Program-made: the position numbers and the translations under genes
From: a virus
Strand: one strand, 5' to 3'
DNA: 64,000 bases
Virus record (IMG/VR): IMGVR_UViG_3300015242_000025
Span: 1 to 64,000 of that record
The notes under the pieces: model-generated
Seen by the model: the letters and a program-made list of their open reading frames with translations, nothing else
Database searches by the model: none
Told to the model about the DNA's origin: nothing
Shown here: positions 31,230-40,263 of the stretch, piece by piece
How positions within the stretch are numbered: position 1 is the first letter of the stretch
Layout of the letters: every line of letters starts with the position of its first letter

Positions 31230-31605
31230 AGATACAGGAATAGAAGAAATGGAAATTTCCACTGACGCTAATCCGACGGTAACTGGCTGGGCTCCGCCGC
31301 CAGAAATTGATGAGAATGCTGATGTTGCCGAATCCGGCTATATCTGGGCGGTGGAACTTCCTTATTTTGATTATGAGTATGGATATGATGGTGATATCTG
31401 GACTACGGAAAGAATGTTCCGCACACGCAAACAGGCAGAAGTATTCGCTAATGCTTGGAATGCGCGTGTTGAGTTGAATAAATTATTGGATGTTAGAAAT
31501 TCTCGGGAAACCTCAACTGCACGGGTAAAAAGTTATCGTGTCGGCGGGCGTGATATTAACACTGAATCCGTCGAATCAAACAATGATGAAATAAATTACA
31601 AATAA
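31222..31605 (+). CDS. Hypothetical acidic protein
   Basis: Encodes 127 residues from MTEDTGIEEMEI, the ATG with GGAGATGTTA upstream. The middle has ERMFRTRKQAEVFANAWNAR, a helix resembling small phage domains that follow two strands. No function known. Confidence 0.6.
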   Translation: MTEDTGIEEMEISTDANPTVTGWAPPPEIDENADVAESGYIWAVELPYFDYEYGYDGDIWTTERMFRTRKQAEVFANAWNARVELNKLLDVRNSRETSTARVKSYRVGGRDINTESVESNNDEINYK

Positions 31606-31643
31606 TAAGGAATAGAAATTAATCAATCAAAATAATGAGGTAA

Positions 31644-31949
31644 ATGGTGGACACTAAATTTACTGAACCAGATTATAGGCATATCTTAGATAACGCAGGA
31701 TTTGAAAAGAATGAATCTACTGATGATTATGAATATAATTTGTATATCAAAGCGTGTCAAGCTGGATACAGCGCATCCATCTTACAGATTGATTCGTATA
31801 AGAAACACTTAAAAGCTGCATGGGAATTGTTGGAACGTCAAGGGTGGAAACCATTTGGTTCTCATGCTGCAATGGAGAATGTTCCGCATTTGCAGTTCAG
31901 TGATCAAGTTGATGAGGTCGGCGATCCTTATTTTGAACGGATTGTGTGA
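31644..31949 (+). CDS. Hypothetical protein
   Basis: Encodes 101 residues (MVDTKFTEPDYRHILDNAGF...), helical, with a GWKPFGSHAAMENVPHLQFSD-like C-terminal part. TGAGGTAA lies before the ATG. No family recognised. Confidence 0.6.
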   Translation: MVDTKFTEPDYRHILDNAGFEKNESTDDYEYNLYIKACQAGYSASILQIDSYKKHLKAAWELLERQGWKPFGSHAAMENVPHLQFSDQVDEVGDPYFERIV

Positions 31950-32257
31950 TTGTTGTGGCTGAATTTGCTGTTATTACTGAAATTCCTGCAGCTGAAGACG
32001 CAGGTAATTTGGCATGCTCGTTTGACATTTTCACTGTTGTTGAGGAAGGATTCCCCGGAAGGTGTGAACGAATTTCTCTCAATGCTGCGCTTAATCTTCG
32101 TACTAAGGTATTTGAATTAGGCGAGATTATTATTGTTGATGAAGACGGCAGGGAAATCGGCGGTGCACAGCGTAAACCCAATAAGTGGTTTGTGACGTGC
32201 GAGTATTTTACTACACTCAGCGAGGCAATCTATAAATCACAACAGATGTGTCAATGA
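31946..32257 (+). CDS. Hypothetical protein, GTG start
   Basis: Encodes about 103 residues from a GTG that overlaps the preceding stop (GTGTGA region); a second GTG three codons later is possible. Beta-rich with FDIFTVVEEGFPGRCERISL and a final helix. No family recognised. Confidence 0.55.
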   Translation: MIVVAEFAVITEIPAAEDAGNLACSFDIFTVVEEGFPGRCERISLNAALNLRTKVFELGEIIIVDEDGREIGGAQRKPNKWFVTCEYFTTLSEAIYKSQQMCQ

Positions 32258-32472
32258 CTAGATATAAAGTACCGTTTAAAACTTCAGCTTTTACTTATGT
32301 TACGGTACAAGCTGACTCCCTAGAGGAAGCAACAGAAAAATCAGAGTATATAAATGAATTTCCTGAATTATGTGCGCAATGTGCAGGAATGTTCAATTTT
32401 CGTAATGGAATATTACATTCTGGTGTAGAACTTGCCGAATGGGAACTAGATGGAGACATAGAGGAATCATGA
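32254..32472 (+). CDS. Small hypothetical protein
   Basis: Encodes 72 residues from MTRYKVPFKTSAFTYV; the ATG overlaps the upstream stop (ATGA). TVQADSLEEATEKSEYINEF resembles the helix of small phage proteins that bind nucleic acid or partners. A C-x2-C pair (CAQC) is present. Unknown function. Confidence 0.6.
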   Translation: MTRYKVPFKTSAFTYVTVQADSLEEATEKSEYINEFPELCAQCAGMFNFRNGILHSGVELAEWELDGDIEES

Positions 32473-32732
32473 AAATCAGAAATAAAGAAACAAAAAATAT
32501 TGCATGGTCGGACAGGTTTAATGAGCACGGTATCGATGAAATTATTGTCTGTTTTCCTGACGGTGATATGTCATCAGAGTACATTAGAGATTATGAAGTG
32601 CAATTATCTAATGATACTTGGGTAGATATGAAGAAAGCTTTTTCTGATAAAGATTTAATTACAGATAACTACGATAGATATTTTCTCGAGCCTCCTACTG
32701 AAACAGACCGTCAACGGGGATATGTGTTTTAA
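32469..32732 (+). CDS. Hypothetical protein
   Basis: Encodes 87 residues from MKIRNKETKNIAW. GAGGAATC precedes the ATG, which overlaps the upstream stop (ATGA). Beta-rich and acidic, no motif recognised. Confidence 0.6.
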   Translation: MKIRNKETKNIAWSDRFNEHGIDEIIVCFPDGDMSSEYIRDYEVQLSNDTWVDMKKAFSDKDLITDNYDRYFLEPPTETDRQRGYVF

Positions 32733-32734
32733 AT

Positions 32735-33229
32735 ATGTTGTCTAATTTTGCAGTGTGTCCTAATTGTAAATCGGAATATCCAATTTTTCATAGCCCAGTC
32801 GGAGCACTTCATACATTGTGTGACAATTGCGGTTGGACGAACAATGATATGAATAAACAAGAAGCACTAGAAAATTTTGCTAATGCAATTGGAATTCCAT
32901 ATAAAATTCTCGCTAATAAGAAAGATAATAAAATGATTGAGTACATTACCGGCGGTAGAGCATCAGGAAAAACATACAAGGCAGTGCAATGGTTAAATCA
33001 GGATCCTAATAAAAGGATTATTATTGTTCCTAATTCAGAGATGGCTGACATTATTATAAACCAATATGCACTATTACCAAAACAAGTTATGTCATTCGCT
33101 TCTTGGAAAGATATACATAATGGACGTGGTATGAAAAAAGAAGTATGTATTGACAATGCTGAAATTATTTTGCAGATGCTACTTGGTGGTAATAAACTTT
33201 CTATGATTACATGGTCTCGTAATGAGTAA
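32735..33229 (+). CDS. Zinc-ribbon plus P-loop protein
   Basis: Encodes 164 residues. An N-terminal ribbon C-x2-C ... C-x2-C (CPNCKS...CDNCGW) is joined to a P-loop ITGGRASGKTYKAVQWL near residues 71-87 and a strand IIIVPNS. The Walker B side is short, so this looks like a trimmed ATPase, similar to the front of terminase-like or ParA-like proteins. Substrate unknown. Confidence 0.6.
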   Translation: MLSNFAVCPNCKSEYPIFHSPVGALHTLCDNCGWTNNDMNKQEALENFANAIGIPYKILANKKDNKMIEYITGGRASGKTYKAVQWLNQDPNKRIIIVPNSEMADIIINQYALLPKQVMSFASWKDIHNGRGMKKEVCIDNAEIILQMLLGGNKLSMITWSRNE

Positions 33230-33539
33230 TTTTCCTGAATCTTTTACTGTTAAAATTAATTTTAGACGTGATGGACAAGCTGAAAATGTTAGTTATGTGC
33301 ATGATGATTGCGAGTATGAATCTATATCATTTCCAAAGGACCAAACAGTTTCATCATTAATCAGTAAACACTATCATCATATGACGAATGATCATCAGTT
33401 GAGACCTGAACCATTGTGTGATTATTATTTGTCAGAAGTAGGGGTAGATATGACATTAAAAGTTTATTGTTATTTAGAAAGAAACCATGATTCTGATCAT
33501 CAGTTTAAAGTGAGGAAACAAGATGGTAGATCTTATTAA
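33222..33539 (+). CDS. Hypothetical protein
   Basis: Encodes 105 residues, MSNFPESFTVKINFRRDGQAE..., beta-rich and His-rich in the middle (KHYHHMTNDH). Overlaps both neighbours. No family recognised. Confidence 0.55.
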   Translation: MSNFPESFTVKINFRRDGQAENVSYVHDDCEYESISFPKDQTVSSLISKHYHHMTNDHQLRPEPLCDYYLSEVGVDMTLKVYCYLERNHDSDHQFKVRKQDGRSY

Positions 33540-33798
33540 TCATCCACCGCACTACGGTAATCACCCCAGTGGTGTTGAATGCATTGCTATCACAGAACAT
33601 ATGAATTTCTGTCTTGGAAACGCTATCAAATATATTTGGCGCGCTGATGAAAAAGGTAATGATATCGACGATTTGAAGAAAGCTGCATGGTATGTTAATA
33701 GAGAGATTGAACGTCGACTAAGTGCAAATTCTGATGATTACACTCATACAAAAACAGTTTTAGAAGAATTTGTAAAGCATATGCGGGAGAGTAAATAA
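33523..33798 (+). CDS. DUF3310 (SaV-like) protein
   Basis: Encodes 91 residues. NHPPHYGNHPSGVECIAITEHMNFCLGNAIKYIWRADEKG is interrupted by nothing and ends DDLKKAAWYVNREIE, the full signature of DUF3310, a nucleotide-metabolism-linked phage protein of unknown mechanism. Overlaps its neighbours. Confidence 0.85.
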   Translation: MVDLINHPPHYGNHPSGVECIAITEHMNFCLGNAIKYIWRADEKGNDIDDLKKAAWYVNREIERRLSANSDDYTHTKTVLEEFVKHMRESK

Positions 33799-34121
33799 TG
33801 GTAAAATTTCGTGTTACTGCTATCAGAGAATATGAAGTAACACAAGAACAACTAAAAAGAAATTACAAAGTAGAATCATTTAAAGAAGGTGCACGAATAG
33901 ATAAAGAACAATTCATTAGCGATCCCTACTTATTGATTGATTCATTTAATGATAATATATACCATGATTCACCACTTATTTTTCATGTAGATGTATTACC
34001 AGATAATGAAAATGAAAATTATCCTGGTAAACATAGAAAGGATGATCGGTGTATCATGTCATGGAATGGCGTGTGTGTTAATGCTGATCATGAACACGAA
34101 CCGAAAGAAGGATCAGAGTAA
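33798..34121 (+). CDS. Hypothetical protein
   Basis: Encodes 107 residues. FRVTAIREYEVTQEQLKRNY at the start is a strand-helix pattern seen in several phage proteins; the end is rich in His and Cys and charged residues (RCIMSWNGVCVNADHEHE). Overlaps by one base at each side. Unknown function. Confidence 0.55.
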   Translation: MVKFRVTAIREYEVTQEQLKRNYKVESFKEGARIDKEQFISDPYLLIDSFNDNIYHDSPLIFHVDVLPDNENENYPGKHRKDDRCIMSWNGVCVNADHEHEPKEGSE

Positions 34122-34369
34122 TGATTTTTTATTCATGGTTTCTTAGTTGGAAAGAGCGGAAAGTACAAAAGAAAATTGATAATGTTCAAGAATCAGAGCA
34201 ATCATCGCAAACAACGGAACAATCAACTGATGAAGAATATCTTACATGGTTTAATCAATTTCGTTTAGATCATGAAACACGTGAATGGGATATGAAGAAA
34301 ACTCCCGGAGATAATGAATATAGAATTCTTAAGGGACGCCGAGTTCCTAGGCATCGTGTAATGGAGTGA
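34121..34369 (+). CDS. Hypothetical acidic protein
   Basis: Encodes 82 residues. A short aromatic N-terminus (MIFYSWFLSW) may associate with the membrane; the middle is Gln/Ser/Thr-rich and the end basic (ILKGRRVPRHRVME). No family recognised. Confidence 0.5.
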   Translation: MIFYSWFLSWKERKVQKKIDNVQESEQSSQTTEQSTDEEYLTWFNQFRLDHETREWDMKKTPGDNEYRILKGRRVPRHRVME

Positions 34370-34378
34370 GGAATATTT

Positions 34379-34561
34379 ATGAAATGGAAAGGATCTAAAA
34401 ATTTTAGGGAGCAATTAGCACAAGCAAGAAAAGATGCAAACAAGCCTAATGATTTTCAGAAACTTATGGCTGTATTAATAAACATTAATAATAATTTATA
34501 TGCAATATCCATGAATACAAAAGAACTTATTGATATGTCGAAAGAAAATCGGGAATTATGA
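34379..34561 (+). CDS. Small helical hypothetical protein
   Basis: Encodes 60 residues, basic N-terminus and long amphipathic helix (KLMAVLININNNLYAISMNTKEL). GTGAGGAATATTT precedes the ATG. Unknown function; could pair with the next membrane protein. Confidence 0.5.
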   Translation: MKWKGSKNFREQLAQARKDANKPNDFQKLMAVLININNNLYAISMNTKELIDMSKENREL

Positions 34562-35109
34562 TACATATCAGCATTCTAAGTTTTATCGTCATGATTGTTC
34601 TGGGATGGTTTGTTGTTCCATTTGTGACGATGATGACCAGAGAACAAATTAAAGATCTTAAAAAATATACTAATTCATGGAATGATAAAAAGAAAAAGCA
34701 ACTTGGTGAAATAGATGACATGATATTTATCAAAGAAATTACCAAAGAAGATTATGAGGAACTAAAAAGATTTGGTTGGGAACCAGCAACGTATACTAAA
34801 AAATATCTTGATAACAAGTTTAATCCTAAACCTAAAACTGAACAACCTTACGATATTGCACAATTTATTGAAAAAACCTCTGATCGTAAAGGTAACGCTT
34901 ATTCAACTGTGTATAAGACTAAATATCCTGAGGGATTTATTTCTATTCCATCAAAGTTATCAGAAAAAACAAAATTAAAGTTTATTCAAGAAATGTCTAA
35001 ACAACAAGATATGAGTTATAAAGAATTAATTAAGAGAGCTGATGAACAAATAAAACATGGAGAGTATTATATGTTTATGGAATATGGTAATAAAAAGAAG
35101 ACTGATTGA
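34558..35109 (+). CDS. Membrane-anchored charged protein
   Basis: Encodes 183 residues. One N-terminal transmembrane segment (IHISILSFIVMIVLGWFVVP) anchors a long, highly charged, mostly helical body with many Lys and Glu. The ATG overlaps the upstream stop. No motif recognised. Last gene of the small-gene block before the lysin. Confidence 0.55.
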   Translation: MIHISILSFIVMIVLGWFVVPFVTMMTREQIKDLKKYTNSWNDKKKKQLGEIDDMIFIKEITKEDYEELKRFGWEPATYTKKYLDNKFNPKPKTEQPYDIAQFIEKTSDRKGNAYSTVYKTKYPEGFISIPSKLSEKTKLKFIQEMSKQQDMSYKELIKRADEQIKHGEYYMFMEYGNKKKTD

Positions 35110-35196
35110 CGTTTATCACACGCACGTGTTATCCTCCCGCTACTGGACATAGTTTTAATTAACATCCTAATTCGGTGAATGTCGGGAGATATAGGC

Positions 35197-36018
35197 ATGG
35201 CACTTGTTGATGTTTATGATGGTGCGTTTTTCCATGCTATGTCCGGCGTACCTAGTTCTGTAAAAGCTATTATTGGATATGTATCTGGACCAAGCGCAAC
35301 TAATATTTGGTCACATTCAGAAGCTCAAGCTGTGCGAGATAGTGGTCGTGAATTTTGGGCAATTGATGTTCCTAATCAAGGATCATTAGGCGGAGATGAT
35401 GGAGCTGCTTCAGCAAACAGAATGATAAATGTTTTACCATCATTTAGTCATCCAAAACATTGTCCAGTGTTTATGGATATTGAATATAATGCATACATGA
35501 ATAATCCTGCTGGAGCTGATGCAGCTGTTGCCCGATTCAAATCAACGATGAATAATGCGGGATATCCCAGAGCATTTGGATATGTCCCGCTTTTTGTTGG
35601 TTATGGTTGGGGAGCACGGTATACATATAACCGACCAAGCGCATTACCTGATGGCGTTATTGGTTGGCAATATGAAAATGATGCACGCGGCCATTCAGGT
35701 TGGGATGCTTCTGCATTTGATCCATCATTGTTTGGAAGTAATGATCCGCCGATTAATCCAGACCCGCCGGCAACTTATACTTTGGAGGATTTGATGGCTA
35801 ACATTAATTACGTTTGGTGGTTTGGCCGACTAACTGATCCGCCAAATACCATTTATGCAATCAATGCATTGAATGGTACGTATTTCTCGCCGGGCACTGC
35901 ACATAACATTTCAGTGTTTAAAGAACGTCTTACTGCAGCGGGAATTCCATGGAAAAGTGTTCAGGTAGATATTGAGGGGTCAATGACACAATTTGGTATA
36001 TTAGTTGATGATGCATAA
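35197..36018 (+). CDS. Endolysin-like glycoside hydrolase (GH25/DUF1906 type)
   Basis: Encodes 273 residues if started at MALVDVYDG, the Met following GGGAGATATAGGC. YDGAFFHAM, IIGYVSG, HCPVFMDIEYNAY and GVIGWQYENDA give the barrel strands and acidic residues typical of GH25-like and DUF1906-like muralytic domains (1-190). A Pro-rich linker (NPDPPATY) leads to a separate C-terminal domain of about 80 residues, probably for binding. It should cut peptidoglycan at lysis. TerL lies 300 bases downstream. Confidence 0.7.
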   Translation: MALVDVYDGAFFHAMSGVPSSVKAIIGYVSGPSATNIWSHSEAQAVRDSGREFWAIDVPNQGSLGGDDGAASANRMINVLPSFSHPKHCPVFMDIEYNAYMNNPAGADAAVARFKSTMNNAGYPRAFGYVPLFVGYGWGARYTYNRPSALPDGVIGWQYENDARGHSGWDASAFDPSLFGSNDPPINPDPPATYTLEDLMANINYVWWFGRLTDPPNTIYAINALNGTYFSPGTAHNISVFKERLTAAGIPWKSVQVDIEGSMTQFGILVDDA

Positions 36019-36113
36019 TGAGCACCAGCACTTTTTACATTTGGGTCTGTATAGACTTATCTGTTATGGCGTTCTATTCACTTGTTAAATTGATTGCACA
36101 CCTTAATCGGTAA
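36018..36113 (+). CDS. 31-residue hydrophobic peptide
   Basis: Reads MSTSTFYIWVCIDLSVMAFY and ends LIAHLNR. The ATG overlaps the lysin stop (TAATG). Hydrophobic enough to enter the membrane; might support lysis but no ribosome binding site is clear. Its first codons repeat a 16-base string found at 19653. Confidence 0.4.
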   Translation: MSTSTFYIWVCIDLSVMAFYSLVKLIAHLNR

Positions 36114-36119
36114 TTGATT

Positions 36120-36296
36120 ATGGTAGACAATACACAAGCTAATAGAGTCAGAAAAAGAACTAACATACGTAGTCTTATTGAAGAAGCTTTTCAGTCTGGA
36201 CAATCCATCTCATCTGTGATGGATTTTTACGGAGTATCATATAAATACTGCTTAGAAATAAAGCAAACAATGGAGCGACTTAACTCACATAAGTAG
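36120..36296 (+). CDS. Small HTH-like protein next to TerL
   Basis: Encodes 58 residues, MVDNTQANRVRKRTNIRSLI... then a helix-turn-helix-like SGQSISSVMDFYGVSYKYCLEIKQ. A TTG two codons earlier is less likely. Position just before TerL is that of a terminase small subunit or packaging regulator, competing with the protein at 29196-29750 for that role. Confidence 0.55.
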   Translation: MVDNTQANRVRKRTNIRSLIEEAFQSGQSISSVMDFYGVSYKYCLEIKQTMERLNSHK

Positions 36297-36301
36297 GATA
36301 A

Positions 36302-37762
36302 ATGGCAACCGCTGATTTTAGCGATTACTTCAATCAGGATACCTTTATTGGGCCTGATAATAATATGCTTGGTGGAGAACTTGAGTTAAAGTCAAATATA
36401 GCTCCCATTGTAGAACAGAAGAAATATGTAAGCAGTAAAACAGAATGGAAACCATTACCGCATCAGATTCCACCAACTGATGATAACTGGTATGGCATAT
36501 TTCTTCTTGGCGGTCGCGGATCAGGTAAATCTGATTTCTGTTCTAATTGGATTGTTGAACATGTAAAAGGTCCACCATGTTTGCATGGTCCAGCGCCACA
36601 CTGGATTAATATCATTGCACCGACTTTAGGTGATGCTGCAACATCATGTTTTGCTGGACCTTCTGGAATTAGTGCACATGATCCGACAGCGGAAATGCTA
36701 CAAAAAACCGGCGGTCTGATTGTTCGTTGGCCTAATGGTAGTCAAGCAAAATTATTAGGTGCACGTGAAAAAGACGATATTGAAAGACTTCGTGCTGCTG
36801 GTAATTCATGTGCAGTTTGGCTAGAAGAATTTGCTGCATTTAAATATATGCAAGATGCATGGGATCAAATGCGATTTGGTTTACGTTCTGGACCTCACCC
36901 ACATTTTGTTGCATCATCTACGCCGAAACCTAGACCATTAATTAAAAAAATAGCTGCAGGTGGTTATAATAATATTATTGTTCGTCATGCTACTATGTAT
37001 GATAATCCACATTTGGCAGAATCATTCAAAGAAGCTATTGAAGAAACTTATGGCGGCACCACCTTAGGTGCACAGGAATTGTACGGACGTATTGTTGAAC
37101 AAGATGAAAATGCTCTTTGGAATAGAGATGTCATTGAACGTCAGCGTAGAACTGTTGATCAAATTCCTTATCTAAAAAGAATTGTTGTTGGTGTTGACCC
37201 CTCAGGCGGAGCGGGTGAACAGGGTATTGTTGTTGTTGGTTCTGATGTTGAAATACGTAATGGAAAACCCGTCAAGGTTGGCTGGACATTAGCTGATCGC
37301 ACGGTGCATATGAAGCCGGAAGGCTGGGGACGCGCGGCTATTCGTGCAGCTATTGACTATAATGCTGATTGTGTTGTAGTTGAAACTAACTTTGGTGGAG
37401 ATATGGCAGTGTCCACATTGGTTACTGCTGCTGAAGAATTAGATGCATCAATTCCTATTAGGACAGTGAAAGCATCTAGAGGAAAGCATCCACGCGCAGA
37501 GCCCGTATCAATGTTAGCTCAACAAGAGCGTTGGTATTTTGGCGGTATGTTTGAAGAATTAGAGGATCAACTTTGTGTCTGGACTCCGGAGTCTGATTAT
37601 TCACCAGACAGACTTGATGCAATGGTATGGCCGGCATGGTATATGAAATTAGTTTCTACTTTGTTTAGTGCAACTGGTAAATTTGGCGGATCAGCTATGG
37701 CAACACGTTCTATCACTGGATCTCGCCGCGATGGAATTGCTGAGTTACGTAGTATCAATTAG
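36302..37762 (+). CDS. terL: Terminase large subunit
   Basis: Encodes 486 residues. GGRGSGKSDF (about 70-79) is Walker A; CAVWLEEFAAF near 170 holds Walker B and the catalytic Glu; the coupling motif STPKP follows. The nuclease domain starts with IVVGVDPSGGAGEQG near 298 and has VVVETNFGGDM and DRLDAMVW acidic residues. It translocates DNA into the procapsid and cuts it. The gene follows the small HTH protein by five bases. Confidence 0.96.
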   Translation: MATADFSDYFNQDTFIGPDNNMLGGELELKSNIAPIVEQKKYVSSKTEWKPLPHQIPPTDDNWYGIFLLGGRGSGKSDFCSNWIVEHVKGPPCLHGPAPHWINIIAPTLGDAATSCFAGPSGISAHDPTAEMLQKTGGLIVRWPNGSQAKLLGAREKDDIERLRAAGNSCAVWLEEFAAFKYMQDAWDQMRFGLRSGPHPHFVASSTPKPRPLIKKIAAGGYNNIIVRHATMYDNPHLAESFKEAIEETYGGTTLGAQELYGRIVEQDENALWNRDVIERQRRTVDQIPYLKRIVVGVDPSGGAGEQGIVVVGSDVEIRNGKPVKVGWTLADRTVHMKPEGWGRAAIRAAIDYNADCVVVETNFGGDMAVSTLVTAAEELDASIPIRTVKASRGKHPRAEPVSMLAQQERWYFGGMFEELEDQLCVWTPESDYSPDRLDAMVWPAWYMKLVSTLFSATGKFGGSAMATRSITGSRRDGIAELRSIN

Positions 37763-37777
37763 GGGGACCAATGTATT

Positions 37778-38002
37778 ATGACTACAATCAAAACAATAAA
37801 TTATAAAGAGAATGACCTTGATAAGATTAAAAAATATTTTAAGGATTTACAAACAGACGGCGAACATGCGACACTGTCTGAAGTGGACGCCATTTTAGAA
37901 TCGGCGCAATTATGTTGGCCACACTCAGCCGATCGTATGACATTTATTGATACTGTACTAGATTTTCGTTCTATTCTCACTACATTAAAAGGAATTAGTT
38001 AA
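37778..38002 (+). CDS. Small hypothetical protein
   Basis: Encodes 74 residues, highly charged and helical, ending LTTLKGIS. GGGGGACCA precedes the start. One base overlap with the next gene. Unknown function. Confidence 0.55.
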   Translation: MTTIKTINYKENDLDKIKKYFKDLQTDGEHATLSEVDAILESAQLCWPHSADRMTFIDTVLDFRSILTTLKGIS

Positions 38003-38691
38003 TGATTTCTATTTGTTGTCCTACGCGTAAGCGTCCACAAAATATGAATAGAATTATTACCTCTGCTGAACAGACAGCGCCAAATGGCGGATTTGAATTT
38101 GTGTTCTATGTAGACAGCGATGATCAGGAGAGTATTAACTTTCCATTATTGACTGATCATCAAAGAATTATTGGTGATCGAATTGTACTTTCTGAGATGT
38201 GGAATGTTTGTGCTCGTCATGCTAATGGTGATATTTTTATGCATTGCGGTGATGACATTATTTTTCGCTCTCCCGGTTGGGTAGATATTGTTGAGAGAGT
38301 TTATAATGAAGCTGTACCAGATAAAATTGCTTTAGTTCATGGTGATGATGGATTATGGGGAGCATCGTTTGGAACTCATTGTTTTGTATCTCGTACTTGG
38401 GTTGATGCGTTAGGTTATTTGTGTCCTCCGTATTTTTCTTCAGATTGGAATGATACATGGTTAAATGAATTAGGTAATGCACTTAATCGTCGTTACTATT
38501 TCCCTGATATTGTTACAGAGCATATGCATCCTGTTGTTGGAAAAGCAGGTTGGGATGAAACACATCTAGATAGACAAGCTCGCGGTCTACGTGATAACGT
38601 TGATGAAATTTATAAATCACCAGATATGGTAGAAGCACGTAAAATAGATTACGAAAAACTCTTGAAGGTGATTAATGACAACCGTTCCTAA
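38002..38691 (+). CDS. Glycosyltransferase family 2-like protein (1)
   Basis: Encodes 229 residues. ISICCPTRKRPQNMNRII at the N-terminus, VFYVDSDDQ near 35 (D-x-D-like), and GDIFMHCGDDIIF near 90 are GT-A fold signatures of GT2 enzymes that transfer sugar from a nucleotide-sugar donor. The His-rich C-terminal region (TEHMHPVVGKAGWDETH) is typical of phage homologues. First of four related genes around 38-43.6 kb. Confidence 0.75.
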   Translation: MISICCPTRKRPQNMNRIITSAEQTAPNGGFEFVFYVDSDDQESINFPLLTDHQRIIGDRIVLSEMWNVCARHANGDIFMHCGDDIIFRSPGWVDIVERVYNEAVPDKIALVHGDDGLWGASFGTHCFVSRTWVDALGYLCPPYFSSDWNDTWLNELGNALNRRYYFPDIVTEHMHPVVGKAGWDETHLDRQARGLRDNVDEIYKSPDMVEARKIDYEKLLKVINDNRS

Positions 38692-39316
38692 GTGGACTAT
38701 TCTTATTGCCACATTGGGACAACGACGTACAAAATTTGAACACTTGATGATGGAATTACTTCCACAGGTTGATAAAGTAAATGGATTAGTAACGGTACAT
38801 GCATTCTGGAATAATGGTGAACGTCCGTTATCCTATGTACGTCAAGATTTATTAGAAAGTGCTGAATCAGAATACGTATCTTTTGTTGATGATGATGACG
38901 GTATACCTGATTATTTTGTTTCTAAGGTATTACCATTATTAGATGGTGTTGATTACATTGGTTGGATGATGCAGTGTTATGCAAGTAGTGTAAAGCTTAA
39001 TCCAACTGAACATAGTTTGAAACATAATAGATGGTGGAGTGATTCTGTTGGCTATTATCGAGATCTTAGTCATCTAAATCCAATTAAACGAGAAATTGCA
39101 TTATTAGTAAATTATAAAAATACAAGTCCTCCAGAAGATGCTAGTTGGGTAGAGCAAATGAGAGGAAAGGTAAATACTGAACATTTTATTGATGATATTA
39201 TGTATTATTACTATTCAACATCTGATTCAACTTGGCGCGGTGGAGATTCTATAAATAGACAACAAACATTTCAACGCGCTAATATTAATAATTCAAATTT
39301 TAAATGGATTGAATAA
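38675..39316 (+). CDS. Glycosyltransferase family 2-like protein (2)
   Basis: Encodes 213 residues. WTILIATLGQRRTKFEHLM and ESEYVSFVDDDDGIPDYFV carry the GT-A nucleotide-binding loop and DDDD metal site. Starts within the end of the preceding gene. Short C-terminal half compared with typical GT2 enzymes but otherwise complete. Probably transfers a sugar made or modified by the neighbouring SDR enzyme. Confidence 0.78.
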   Translation: MTTVPKWTILIATLGQRRTKFEHLMMELLPQVDKVNGLVTVHAFWNNGERPLSYVRQDLLESAESEYVSFVDDDDGIPDYFVSKVLPLLDGVDYIGWMMQCYASSVKLNPTEHSLKHNRWWSDSVGYYRDLSHLNPIKREIALLVNYKNTSPPEDASWVEQMRGKVNTEHFIDDIMYYYYSTSDSTWRGGDSINRQQTFQRANINNSNFKWIE

Positions 39317-40261
39317 ATGACTATCTTATTAACTGGCGCTGGTGGTTTTGTAGGTAGTCATGTGTTAGAATCTCTATTAGCTAATACAGATTATGATATT
39401 ATATGTACTGATTCTTTTAATCATAATGGTAGTATGGATAAAATTGTTGATATTTGTAAATCTCGTTCAGCTTTTGATAGAGTTGAAGTAATAACACATG
39501 ATTTAACAGTGCCATTTTCTCGAGTTCAGAAATTAAAAATAAAAGAGTCTAATTATATAATTAATGTTGCTTCTAAGTGTCAAGTAGATGAAAGTATTCA
39601 TACCCCTGAATCTTTCATACTTAACAATGTTAAACTAATTGTTAATATGCTAGAAACTGCAAGAGAGTTAAATTTAACATCATTTATACAGATGTCAACC
39701 GATGAAGTATACGGACCACATGAACCAATTAGACATAATCCATCTAGTCCGTACTCAGCATCAAAAGCTGCACAAGAAGATATATGTAATTCATATTTTC
39801 GTACATTTAAAATTCCAGTAACTATTATCAATAGTTGTAATCTGATTGGAGAAAGACAAAGTAATTTAGCTTTTGTACCTCAAGTAATCAGTAAAATTCT
39901 CGATGAAGAAACTATTTCCATACATCAACATAATGGAATTATTGGAAAACGTAATTATACTTATGTTAAAAACGTATCTAACTTTATTTCATATTCAACA
40001 TTAAATAGACTATATCTTCCCATAAGAATTCCACTGCAGGGACAAGTAACTATTGATAATTTACAACTTGTAAAACACATATCTGCTATTATCGGTAAAA
40101 AATTTGAATACAGGTTAGATGATGTTGCACACATACGGCCTGGGTATGATGTGAAGTATGATGTACTTCCTTATGATAAAAGGTGGATTCCAGAAATAGA
40201 TTTTTATGGAGGTTTACAGTACACAGTAGATTGGTTTATGGGAAACAAGGAATGGTTATAG
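39317..40261 (+). CDS. Nucleotide-sugar 4,6-dehydratase/epimerase (SDR)
   Basis: Encodes 314 residues. TGAGGFVGSHV (about 6-16) binds NAD; MSTDEVYG and SPYSASKAAQE supply the catalytic Thr/Asp/Glu and Y-x3-K; the C-terminal HIRPGYDVKYDV is the RmlB-type signature. Likely makes a 4-keto-6-deoxy sugar nucleotide. Begins one base after the stop of the upstream glycosyltransferase gene. Confidence 0.85.
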   Translation: MTILLTGAGGFVGSHVLESLLANTDYDIICTDSFNHNGSMDKIVDICKSRSAFDRVEVITHDLTVPFSRVQKLKIKESNYIINVASKCQVDESIHTPESFILNNVKLIVNMLETARELNLTSFIQMSTDEVYGPHEPIRHNPSSPYSASKAAQEDICNSYFRTFKIPVTIINSCNLIGERQSNLAFVPQVISKILDEETISIHQHNGIIGKRNYTYVKNVSNFISYSTLNRLYLPIRIPLQGQVTIDNLQLVKHISAIIGKKFEYRLDDVAHIRPGYDVKYDVLPYDKRWIPEIDFYGGLQYTVDWFMGNKEWL

Positions 40262-40263
40262 AT

